Below, piece by piece: positions 41,017 through 49,700 of a stretch of 57,525 nucleotides of DNA. The notes below the pieces were generated by a model. The model was not told the origin of the DNA, made no database searches, and worked only from the letters and a program-made list of their open reading frames with translations. This DNA comes from Flavobacteriales bacterium (GTDB taxonomy: Bacteria; Bacteroidota; Bacteroidia; Flavobacteriales_D; Sanyastnellaceae), in NCBI GenBank assembly GCA_947442505.1, contig CANEVR010000009.1, positions 1 through 57,525 on the forward strand, given 5' to 3'. The number at the start of each line of letters is the position of its first letter. Positions within the stretch are counted from its first letter, which is position 1. Position numbers and translations under genes: made by a program.

Positions 41017-43236
41017 GCCGATATAGCTCATTCTTCCAAAAGCAGGGGCGTAAGCAAAATTGGCGTCCAAGTCAATATTTTCTCCTGAACCATTGCTGTA
41101 CAAAACCATGCGGTTTTGTTTGAAATTAAATAGATTCTCCACACCCACGTATACATCCCAACGCTCTTCTCTGGCCAAAGAAACTTGCCCATTGATGATC
41201 CAAAATGCCGGAGAAACTGCGGGCATCTGACCTTCCCATTGGCTTCCTGTCAAGTCAGGTAAGCGCTGGCCGTCGTTCCATTTTGCTGTAAGGTCAAACA
41301 TCCATCTTTTGTCTTGCTCAAACATTTTTGTACTATAAGCCAAATTAACAAAAAATCTGTTCTTGCTAATAAAAGGCAGCGAGCGATTGCCGTCCTGGTA
41401 ATCCACCCGATTGTCCACCCATCGATAAGCCAAACGAAGATCCAAACGCTTGATTGGAGAACAAAAAGCCTCGGCCTGCGCAGTAGTGGATACGCTTTTT
41501 CCCTCTAGCGGATATACGCGCAAAACTCCTGATTGATCCCAATCCATGACGACCTGTTGCTTAAAATTGGTCTGGAAGGCATCAATCGTTACTCCAGCCT
41601 TACGATAAAACATTTTTGTATCATAGGACAACACTACTCCTTTGTTCCAGGCTTCTTCCATGGGAAGACCCAGAGGATATTGCGGTTGATTGGCAACACC
41701 TTGAATGCTCAGCATCCTGTTGCTGGCCAAAAAGCCGGGTTGATCCATGATCACATTGGCGGTTCTGCGACCCAAGCCGGTCATCCATTTGAGATGCAGG
41801 CCTTCTGCCAAAGTAAAACGGGTGTGCAAACGCGGTGTGACCAAAAACCCATACAAATTGTGCCATTCCGCGCGGGCTCCGGCTATGATTTGAATTTCAT
41901 CGTGGTGGTTCCAGGCCCACTCTGCCATTCCTCCTTGAACGCGTTCATGACGATCCCAAGCGCCATGGGTGGTGTAATACTCTTGGTATTGGTCGTCCAA
42001 GAAATTCCATCCATAGGTCAATTTCGCGTGCTCCGTCATTTGAATTGCATGCAAGAAAACCAAGCGGAGGGTTTGTTGTCTGCCTGAGTAATTCTTTACT
42101 CCTTCCCAATTCCATTTGGACAACTGCTGAGAGAAAGAAACCTGCGTTCCAATGCTTTGCTCGCGATCACCTTCATGTTCAGGTTCAAACACCCAACCAT
42201 TCTTGGCATCTACATTCCATTTCCATTGGTTGTTATTCATGACAACCAATGGTAAATCCAAATGGCCTGAAGTTCCTGCCTGAGTGATATATTGCAAACC
42301 TTGTACTGCGTAATCGCCGCGAAATCCTTCACTACTCTCTATTGCTGCATGCAGGCGGCCATTGTATTCATCTCCTAAGGGATTGTCCAAAAAACCGTCG
42401 TGGTTCATGTCAAAACGACCATTGTTCTTGGCATAATGCGTCATCCAATCCCAATGAAAATGCTCACCCAATTGATGACGACTGACGGTATTCAACTCAT
42501 AGCGACCCTGATTGCCGGCATAGGCATTGAGAAAAAACTTCTCCTTCATTTCCTGGGCCTTGTGCGCCACATTGATTTGACCTGCGATGCTCTCGTAACC
42601 CGGCAAGACAGAACCTGCTCCCTTGGATATCGCTATTTCCCTGATCCATGGACCAGGAACCCAGCCCAGACCGTAAACGGTATTCAATCCACGCATGTTG
42701 GGCACATTGTCACCCATCAATTGTGCGTACTTGCCATCCAGACCCAACATCTTGATTTGTCTGGTTCCTGTTATGCCATCGGTGTAAGATCCATCCACAC
42801 TAGCGTTGGTTTCGAAACTCTCTGAGAGATTGCAGCAAGCGGCCTTGCACAATTCTTTCTCCGTGACGGTTTGAAACAATTGCGGATCTTTCCCATGCAT
42901 GTGCTGGGTGCCGTATTGATCATGAATATCGATTCGTTTCATGTCCAAACCTTTCATGAGAATGGTCAAATCTGCGTTGCCTTTCACAACAACAAGGGCA
43001 TCTTCAAATCCGACATAGGAGACCTTGAGGGTATCATGATTGGGAATTCTTCCTATGGTGAATTTCCCATTTTCATCGGCCAATGTACCTGCTCGGCTAT
43101 TCTTCCAAACTACTGCACAAAAGGCCAAAGGCTCCTTGGTGTCTTTGTCCAATACCACTCCCTTGACGGGCGCAGTTTGGGTCATCCCCACCATCACTAT
43201 GATGAGGAGATGAGATAAAATGAGCAACCTTTTCAT
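40993..43236 (-). CDS. TonB-dependent receptor of the metal-handling operon
   Basis: A 747-aa outer-membrane receptor. Signal peptide 1-19, a carboxypeptidase-regulatory module (22-95: VKGVVLDKDTKEPLAFCAVVWKNS), a plug region (115-225) with an unusual Cys cluster CKAACCNLSESFETNASVDG, and a beta barrel with MLGLDGKYAQLMGDNVP and a terminal aromatic strand (MSYIGLRWRLAE). I recall the CKAACCNL(A/S)ESFETN block from Bacteroidota receptors next to HMA-domain genes, which fits the HMA gene directly upstream. The substrate is probably a metal ion or complex; which metal is unknown. Confidence 0.87.
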   Translation of the reverse strand: MKRLLILSHLLIIVMVGMTQTAPVKGVVLDKDTKEPLAFCAVVWKNSRAGTLADENGKFTIGRIPNHDTLKVSYVGFEDALVVVKGNADLTILMKGLDMKRIDIHDQYGTQHMHGKDPQLFQTVTEKELCKAACCNLSESFETNASVDGSYTDGITGTRQIKMLGLDGKYAQLMGDNVPNMRGLNTVYGLGWVPGPWIREIAISKGAGSVLPGYESIAGQINVAHKAQEMKEKFFLNAYAGNQGRYELNTVSRHQLGEHFHWDWMTHYAKNNGRFDMNHDGFLDNPLGDEYNGRLHAAIESSEGFRGDYAVQGLQYITQAGTSGHLDLPLVVMNNNQWKWNVDAKNGWVFEPEHEGDREQSIGTQVSFSQQLSKWNWEGVKNYSGRQQTLRLVFLHAIQMTEHAKLTYGWNFLDDQYQEYYTTHGAWDRHERVQGGMAEWAWNHHDEIQIIAGARAEWHNLYGFLVTPRLHTRFTLAEGLHLKWMTGLGRRTANVIMDQPGFLASNRMLSIQGVANQPQYPLGLPMEEAWNKGVVLSYDTKMFYRKAGVTIDAFQTNFKQQVVMDWDQSGVLRVYPLEGKSVSTTAQAEAFCSPIKRLDLRLAYRWVDNRVDYQDGNRSLPFISKNRFFVNLAYSTKMFEQDKRWMFDLTAKWNDGQRLPDLTGSQWEGQMPAVSPAFWIINGQVSLAREERWDVYVGVENLFNFKQNRMVLYSNGSGENIDLDANFAYAPAFGRMSYIGLRWRLAE

Positions 43237-43581
43237 TTAGTGATCTTCTAAAGAACGGTACTTGCAACAACCATGTACACGGCTGTATTGCTCATCAGTA
43301 GCAGTTGATTTTTCTGTATCATAGCCTGCTTCATTCAGCAACTGATGCAGCTTTGAATCCGCGATTTTAGATGGTTTGTAAATGACCTTAATCTGGTGCG
43401 AAGACAAATCATAATCTACAAAAACGACTCCTTTTACATCAAGGGCATTTTCGATTGTTTTCTCACACATTCCACACACACCCGCCACCCAAAACTGGGT
43501 TTCCATTGTTTTGGGCTGCTTCTGCGCCCAAACGCTCATTCCAATACAAAGAAGGAATAAGACCAAAATATTTTTTTTCAT
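43237..43581 (-). CDS. Exported heavy-metal-associated (HMA) domain protein
   Basis: A 114-aa protein. Signal peptide 1-19 (SVWAQ), then an HMA fold (28-90) with the metal motif GVCGMCEKTIENAL (CxxC), as in copper chaperones and MerP. A further C-terminal HGCCKYRS adds a Cys pair. As an exported form it would deliver or scavenge copper, mercury or zinc in the periplasm. Adjacent to the TonB receptor (TAA then ATG with no gap). Confidence 0.88.
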   Translation of the reverse strand: MKKNILVLFLLCIGMSVWAQKQPKTMETQFWVAGVCGMCEKTIENALDVKGVVFVDYDLSSHQIKVIYKPSKIADSKLHQLLNEAGYDTEKSTATDEQYSRVHGCCKYRSLEDH

Positions 43582-43625
43582 GATAATTTACTTATTGTTT
43601 TAAATGACAAATTGCTTCAAAAGAA

Positions 43626-44018
43626 TTAAGCAACATTTTCATCATAAAACAATAAAGACCGATGGACCAGGTAACGCTTGCCATTGGCTATTGGCGGAGC
43701 ATGATTATGCGGTTCGGCAAACGTCTGAAACATGAAGATAAAAGACGGTGGGATAGAGAAAAATGTCTCTTGTGGGACCACCGCAAAGAACACCTTGGAA
43801 ACCATTGAAGCTGGAGTCCAATCATCCACATTCAAATGAATCGATGCTTCTTCACAGGCATTCCCGACTCCCGCATGGTGATCATCCTCACAACAATCGT
43901 CTGGTTGGATAAACCAAGATTGCTCAGAACCGCAACAGCAAGCATGAAAATAGACCGTTGGGCTAAAGGCCACAGCAAGATGCAGAACGATAATGCCGAT
44001 TAATTTCCAACGGTGCAT
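43626..44018 (-). CDS. HYC_CC_PP-like exported Cys/His-rich protein
   Basis: A 130-aa protein starting with a hydrophobic signal (LIGIIVLHLAVAFSPTVYFHACCCG). Cys/His-rich patches HACCCGSE and DDCCEDDHH and a later PHNHAPP suggest metal coordination. The pattern fits the HYC_CC_PP family, common in Bacteroidota beside heavy-metal TonB receptors. It begins the operon; the start ATG is 4 nt after a TATCTTTG box. Confidence 0.75.
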   Translation of the reverse strand: MHRWKLIGIIVLHLAVAFSPTVYFHACCCGSEQSWFIQPDDCCEDDHHAGVGNACEEASIHLNVDDWTPASMVSKVFFAVVPQETFFSIPPSFIFMFQTFAEPHNHAPPIANGKRYLVHRSLLFYDENVA

Positions 44019-44022
44019 GATA

Positions 44023-44030
44023 CAAAGATA
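44023..44030 (-). promoter_or_regulatory. -7 promoter box of the metal operon (TATCTTTG)
   Basis: An exact TAnnTTTG match on the - strand, 4 nt before the ATG at 44018. Nearby on the + strand, TATCTTTA (44087-44094) serves udk. Confidence 0.58.
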
Positions 44031-44086
44031 AAAAATATCTAATCAATTGAACCGGGTTGAAAAAGGATAAAAATCTATGCCCTGAT

Positions 44087-44094
44087 TATCTTTA
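44087..44094 (+). promoter_or_regulatory. -7-like box of udk (TATCTTTA)
   Basis: One mismatch from TAnnTTTG, 4 nt before the ATG at 44099. It supports that start over an upstream TTG at 44057. Confidence 0.5.
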
Positions 44095-44098
44095 CCCC

Positions 44099-44716
44099 AT
44101 GGAACCCTTTATTGTAGGTATTGCTGGAGGCAGCGGCGCAGGAAAGACCACCTTCTTGCGGGCGTTGATGAATCATTTCACCCATGGACAAGTGGCGCTT
44201 GTCTCTCAGGATAATTATTACAAACCCAAGTCGCTGCAAAGCGCGGATGAAAATGGCGTCATCAATTTTGATTTGCCGTCCAGCATTGACGATGCGCATT
44301 TTGTCAAGGACATGGACGATTTGTCCAAAGGGAAGTCCATCACCAAGGTGGAGTACAACTTCAACAATCCTGCATGGGAGCCCCAGTCCATCGTGGTTGA
44401 GCCTGCACCTATTATTGTGATGGAAGGATTATTTGTGTTTCATTTTCCGGAGATCATGAACCGCCTGCACTACCGGGTTTACTTGGACGCAGATGTTGAT
44501 TTGCGCTTGCAGCGCAGGGTGAACAGAGACGGCAAGGAGCGTGGCTACCCCGAGCACGAAGTCCGCTACCAATGGGACAATCATGTGAGGCCAGCCGAGT
44601 TGCAATACTTGGAACCCTATAAGCAGCAATGTGAGTTGATTGTATTGAATGACCACAGCTATGAAATTGGATTGCGCGTTTTGGTGGAATCGATTGAAAA
44701 AAGAATTGTTGGATAG
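44099..44716 (+). CDS. udk: Uridine kinase
   Basis: A 205-aa P-loop kinase phosphorylating uridine and cytidine for pyrimidine salvage. It has the P-loop GIAGGSGAGKTT (8-19), VSQDNYYKP, FDLPSSIDDAHF, VVEPAPIIVMEGLFVF (Walker B-like) and RLQRRVNRDGKERGY. Start at ATG 44099 (MEPFIVGIAGGSG), not the TTG at 44057. GC content is a little higher than in neighbouring genes. Confidence 0.93.
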   Translation: MEPFIVGIAGGSGAGKTTFLRALMNHFTHGQVALVSQDNYYKPKSLQSADENGVINFDLPSSIDDAHFVKDMDDLSKGKSITKVEYNFNNPAWEPQSIVVEPAPIIVMEGLFVFHFPEIMNRLHYRVYLDADVDLRLQRRVNRDGKERGYPEHEVRYQWDNHVRPAELQYLEPYKQQCELIVLNDHSYEIGLRVLVESIEKRIVG

Positions 44717-44755
44717 AACAAGGATCTTTTTCTTTTGTTATAGAGAAAAAACACC

Positions 44756-45106
44756 ATGAAGAAAATATTTGTATTGGCCAATTGTGGCACCTGTCAGCGC
44801 ATTTTGAATGACTTGGGAACCAAGACCAAGGGGTATGAAATCCAGGACATCAAGACAGAGAAAATTGCGGCCAAGGATTTGGACGAGATGAAGAAATTGG
44901 CGGGAAGCTATGAGGCGTTGTTCAGTCGCGTTGCGATGAAATACCGTTCCATGGGATTGAATGAGATGGAGTTGACGGAGAAAGATTACCGCAAGTACAT
45001 TTTGGAGGAGTACACGTTTCTAAAGCGCCCGGTAGTGGTGAACGGTGATCAAATCTTTATTGGCAATAGTAAGAAAGTTGTGGAGGCAGCGAAGGAGGGG
45101 ATGTGA
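44756..45106 (+). CDS. ArsC/Spx-like thioredoxin-fold protein
   Basis: A 116-aa member of the ArsC/YffB/Spx family. It starts KKIFVLANCGTCQRIL, with the redox pair CxxC (CGTC), and keeps the C-terminal FLKRPVVVNGDQIFIGNSK block (the RP motif that positions the substrate). Members reduce arsenate or bind RNA polymerase (Spx). The role here is uncertain, since no arsenic genes are adjacent. It ends 7 bp from the convergent RAYT gene. Confidence 0.85.
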   Translation: MKKIFVLANCGTCQRILNDLGTKTKGYEIQDIKTEKIAAKDLDEMKKLAGSYEALFSRVAMKYRSMGLNEMELTEKDYRKYILEEYTFLKRPVVVNGDQIFIGNSKKVVEAAKEGM

Positions 45107-45113
45107 ATCCACT

Positions 45114-45512
45114 TTATTTTCTCCTATATCTCGCCTGACTGCCATGTCGTCGCTTTTGATTTCGGATATAAGAATGCACAATGGGCACTGCTTCATCGCC
45201 CAATGCCTTGGCCCAAAATCCATCTTGCCATTTGAAATGCTCCGGAATCAAGTTGTTTTTATTGACAAAATAAGAAGTACTTCCTTTTACCTGCTGCATA
45301 ATTGTAGCCAACGCAACATTTGGATTCAGCAAAAATAAAGCATGCACATGGTCTTGCATTCCATTGATTACACGGACAGGGCATCCCATTTTCTCAAATT
45401 GCTCCCGCATGTGTTGATGAATCTGACTTTCAACTTCGTGTTGAAAAAAAAAAGACCGGTACTTGGTGGACCATCCCGCGTGGATCCAAATGCGAACATA
45501 AGAGTTGGGCAT
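45114..45512 (-). mobile_element. REP-associated tyrosine transposase (Y1/IS200-like), short form
   Basis: A 132-aa Y1 transposase: IWIHAGWSTKYR start, HUH motif in MQDHVHALFLL (His-x-His), IMQQVKGSTSYFVN, WQDGFWAKALG, and a candidate catalytic tyrosine in VPIVHSYIRNQKRRH. The C-terminus is short and very basic. This is the pattern of REP-associated transposases (RAYTs), usually single-copy and domesticated. REP hairpins lie 137 bp upstream of its start (45649-45740), as expected for a RAYT-REP pair. Confidence 0.85.
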
Positions 45513-45648
45513 AGCGAAAATATTTATCGCAAAACTATTTCGAAGAAATTCTCAAGCACAAAATTGACGCCTATAAACTATGGGTATCTCAAGCCACTGC
45601 TATTCACATAATAAACCCGGCTGCCGTCCATTCTATCCCCCTTTATCC

Positions 45649-45740
45649 CCGTGGACTTCAGTCCACGGCTCACCTATTCTCCGTGGGCTGAAGCCCACGG
45701 CCACGCTGAAGCCCACGGCCACGCCTAAGCCCACGGCCAC
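45649..45740. repeat. REP hairpins and 18-bp tandem repeats beside the RAYT gene
   Basis: Two perfect palindromes, CCGTGGACTTCAGTCCACGG (45649-45668) and CCGTGGGCTGAAGCCCACGG (45681-45700), both with 8-bp stems and 4-nt loops. The second runs into an 18-bp tandem repeat, GCTGAAGCCCACGGCCAC (45687-45704 and 45705-45722), with a third, variant copy (45723-45740). The block is GC-rich, precedes the DMT transporter promoter, and is next to the RAYT gene. Confidence 0.85.
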
Positions 45741-45750
45741 ATCCTACCCT

Positions 45751-45758
45751 TACCTTTG
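45751..45758 (+). promoter_or_regulatory. -7 promoter box of the DMT transporter (TACCTTTG)
   Basis: An exact TAnnTTTG match 6 nt before the ATG at 45765, starting 10 bp after the last REP repeat. Confidence 0.58.
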
Positions 45759-45764
45759 CCTCAA

Positions 45765-46652
45765 ATGTCCTCAAAAACCATCGCTCACTTTCTCCTCTTC
45801 GCCGTTGCACTCATCTACAGCGCCAACTATGTTTGGGCCAAAGAGGTGATGCCCCATCCGATTCCGCCCAACGCGTTTATTCTATTGCGTGCGGCTGGTG
45901 CTACCGCATTGTTCTGGATTTTTCTTAAAAAATATTGGATTCTTCCTTCCCGGCAAGATCTCGTGCGACTTGCACTGTGCGGTCTGTGTGGGGTGACCAT
46001 CAACCAACTCTTCTTCTTCAATGGTCTAGCCATAACCGCTCCCCTCCATGGCGCCATCATCATGATTCTCACCCCTATTATTGTCACCTCTTTCTCCATT
46101 TTCGTGTTGAAACAAAAGACAACTTGGATTCAATGGTCGGGTATTGGCATTGGTCTCTTGGGAGCCATTGGTTTTATCGGTTATGGCAAAAACAATCCCA
46201 TGAGTGGTGCTTCTGCCTTGGGCGACCTTTTCATCCTCATCAATGCCGTCTCCTACAGCTTCTACCTCATCATGGTAAAACCGCTCATGTCCAAATACCA
46301 CCCGTTGAGCATCATCCCTTGGGTATTCACCTTTGGCTTGATTGGCGTACTCCCTTTTGGCTGGTCTGAACTTTCGCAAAACATCCATTGGAACCTCGCT
46401 CCGCATCAATGGGCCATTGTGGCTTTTGTCGTGGTCTGCGTTACTTTCATGACCTACCTCTTCAACATCATCGCCATCCAAAAACTGTCTCCCACCCACG
46501 CAGGTGTTTACATCTATCTGCAACCGCCTATCGCGGCAATCTTCAGCGTATGGGCGGGTTTTCCAGTGGCCGACCTATTCAGCATCCCAAAAATCACTTT
46601 CACAGCGATGATCATTATCGGTGTATTTGCGGTAAGCCGAAACACCCAATGA
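45765..46652 (+). CDS. EamA/DMT-family transporter
   Basis: A 295-aa inner-membrane protein with about ten hydrophobic segments and two EamA repeats. First half: FLLFAVALIYSANYVWAKEVMP, FILLRAAGATALFWI; second half: GDLFILINAVSYSFYLIMVKPLM, LSPTHAGVYIYLQPPIAAIFSVWAG. DMT transporters move metabolites or drugs; no substrate can be assigned. ATG at 45765 is used; a TTG inside the -7 box is unlikely. Confidence 0.9.
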   Translation: MSSKTIAHFLLFAVALIYSANYVWAKEVMPHPIPPNAFILLRAAGATALFWIFLKKYWILPSRQDLVRLALCGLCGVTINQLFFFNGLAITAPLHGAIIMILTPIIVTSFSIFVLKQKTTWIQWSGIGIGLLGAIGFIGYGKNNPMSGASALGDLFILINAVSYSFYLIMVKPLMSKYHPLSIIPWVFTFGLIGVLPFGWSELSQNIHWNLAPHQWAIVAFVVVCVTFMTYLFNIIAIQKLSPTHAGVYIYLQPPIAAIFSVWAGFPVADLFSIPKITFTAMIIIGVFAVSRNTQ

Positions 46653-46691
46653 TATTGTTAAATTCACTTTAAGATTGAATGAATGTTTGTT

Positions 46692-46708
46692 TCGCAAGTA
46701 ACTTGCGA
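46692..46708. repeat. Perfect 17-bp palindrome just before the 46711 gene
   Basis: TCGCAAGT-A-ACTTGCGA ends 2 bp before the ATG at 46711. In RNA it would form an 8-bp hairpin abutting the start codon; as DNA it could be an operator. It may also be a dispersed intergenic repeat. Confidence 0.6.
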
Positions 46709-46710
46709 GA

Positions 46711-49700
46711 ATGATTTCAAAGAAAAAAATTACAGCTCTCCTTTTATTTATTTTATCTTTTAATACAATTATTTTCGCGCAATGGCGATCCTCAACACCC
46801 TATGCAGGGACGTTGCAGGACATTGTCTTTGTTGACCGTCAAACAGGTTATGCCTGCGGACAAGCTACTGGCGTAGGTACTTGTGTAAGCACCGCTTCCA
46901 TTCTTAAAACCATGGACGCAGGAAAAAACTGGACCCGGATGAATACAGGAACCAGTGTCCAAATGAACAAAATGTTCTTTCTTGATGCCTACACGGGTTG
47001 GGCCATTGGCGCTTCAAGTACAGTGATCAAAACCACAGATGGTGGTGTAAACTGGAGTACGCAAACGACAGGTATCGGTTCAGGGCTAAACGACATTCAC
47101 TTTCCAACTGCTACTACGGGTTTTGTAGTCGGACCCAGCGGCGCATTGCGCAAATCGACCAACGGCGGTTCTTCTTGGACCACCATTGCTTCTGGCGTCA
47201 CCACTACGCTAAATGGCGTTTACTTTGTGAATGCCAATACGGGATTCATCGTAGGTGCCAGCGGCGTGGTGAGGAAAACCACCAATGGCGGAACTTCTTG
47301 GACCACTGTTTTTACAGGAACCGACTTCTTCAAATCGGTTTATTTCAGCGACGCCAACCACGGCATCATCATGACTCCCTATAAATTTTACATCACTGAA
47401 AATGGAGGGACTTCTTGGACTTCCATTGATGGCGATCCATCATGGCTGATTCTTAAAATGAAATTTGTCACTCCCGAAATTGGCTTTGCCGTTTCAGATC
47501 CGGGTTTGTTATTAAAAACAACAGATGGCGGATATACTTGGAGCACAGCAGCATTAGATCCCTCTGCCTCATGGCTATCGTTATCTTTCATTGACGATCA
47601 AAATGGTTGGGTTTGTGGGAACATTGCTCAAATAGACAAAACAAACGACGGAGGGAATACATGGACCAATTGTAACATTGGTCTAAGCACGCGCATTCTT
47701 AGCCTACATTTTAAAAACAGAACCACCGGGCTCATGGTGGGATACAATGGAAAATTGTACCGAACAGAAAATGCAGGTCTCACTTTTACCAAACAGCCCA
47801 CTGGTGTTGACGAAACGCTGCTTTCTGTTCAATGGATAGATGATATGCAAGCCCTGGCCGTAGGGGATTCTGGAACAATTCTCAAAACAGACGACGCCGG
47901 AATCAGTTGGTCTAAAATACAACACAATTTTAACTATGTCATGGACGATATCTGGGTGGTGGATTCGCTTTATGCCTATATAGCGATGACCAATGGTCGT
48001 GTACTCAAAACCACCGATGCAGGTGAAACATGGACCTATCAAACCACCACTTCCACCGTCCCATTTACCTGCATCCACATGCTCAACCGAGATGTAGGAA
48101 TGGTTGCCGGAAGCAATGAGGTCTATAAAACGACCAATGGCGGTTTGTCCTGGGTTCCAATGAATACCGGAATCCTCTTAAACACGGGAATTGAAGATGT
48201 ATGGATGATTGATGAAAACATCGCCTATGTCGGAAGCGGTTTTGGAAAGGTTCACAAAACCCTCAATGGCGGGACCTTGTGGGAAGGGATTTATCCAACT
48301 TCCAACACCAATGCGGAGATTGATCAGATGCAATTCTTTAGCGAAAACGAAGCATTCTTTTCCCGTCTCAGTAGCCAAAGCAGAACCATTGATGGTTGCG
48401 TCAATATTGGTTCTGAATCCACTGCTTGCCTGGCCAACAATGGTGGGATGAACACCATTCACCTGCCCGAATATGGTTGGGGATTTGCCGGAGGCGGTTT
48501 ACAAGGAGTGTTTCACACGTTGCAACAAAGTACAATTTACAATTGTAGATTACAAGACACCAGTTATTGTTCCGGTAGCAAAATACTTATTGGTTTCAAC
48601 GCCACAGGGCTTATGTTGAGTACCCATGTCTTCACTGCTCAATTGAGCAATGCCAACGGCAGTTTTGCTAATCCTACCAATATTGGAACTTACACGTTGA
48701 TGATGCCCACAGCAATGGCTTCTGGAGTCATTACTTGCACGCTTCCTGCCATGGCCAATGGAACACATTACCGTGTTCGCGTCATCTGCGACAATCCTGC
48801 CATGACCAGTCCAGACAATGGATATGATGTACGCATTATCAACAGCCACACACCCTCATTGACTTTGATGGTTAATGAAAATGGGGATTGCAATGAGAAG
48901 AACTATACCGTTCAAGCCATTCCTCAAAATGGTGGCATTTTCCCCATTTACACTTGGCAAATCAATGGACAAACACAAAATGGTTTTTCACCCATGTACA
49001 GCTATAGCAATGTACAGGACACCATTCAATTGACTGTCAGTATGAACAGCTCTTTGCTTTGTGTTACATCAGACAACCCAACCGCTTCAGTGGAATTATT
49101 GCCGGGAACGGGAAATCCCAACGTGCAGCTTGGTGAAGACATGGCCGTTTGCTTCAACTCTTCTGTTGTTCTTGAAAACAACACGACTGGTTCTCCGGAA
49201 TGGACCATCAATGGTGAATTGTACAACAATACCGCCAACAGCATCGAATGGATGGCAACCCAAGATGCACAAATCACGTTAACCATTACAGACAGCTATG
49301 GCTGTCAAGGGTCAGACACACTTGAGGTTATTGCTCAATCTTTGCCGACTGCAGACTGGAACATCGATGATGTTTTTTGCGCAGATGACAGCGCCGTCTT
49401 TTCTGTTGAAGCAGATTCTACTGTAGCCATTATTGGATTTTCGTTTCCTGATATCGTCAGCCTTACTCCAACGCAATACCTCATTCCCAATCCCACGAGC
49501 GGAATCCTGATTGCTTATCTGACAGACAATAACAATTGTTCAAATTCAGATACCACAGCCTTTTCCATCTCAGACCAACCCTCACTTGATTTATCCGTAT
49601 ACAGCATTCCTTGCGTTGGCGATAACGCTATCTTGATGTTATCTACAGATGAAAATATTATTCAATGGAGCGAAAACAACATTGACTCCATCGGAAATCA

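Noticed and set aside
45649-45740. Possible CRISPR array
   Set aside because: The units are contiguous 18-mers and palindromes without spacers, and there are no cas genes; a REP cluster beside a RAYT gene explains them.
46026-46523. 165-codon - strand frame inside the DMT transporter
   Set aside because: Shadow of the transporter codons: full overlap, no start context, no family.
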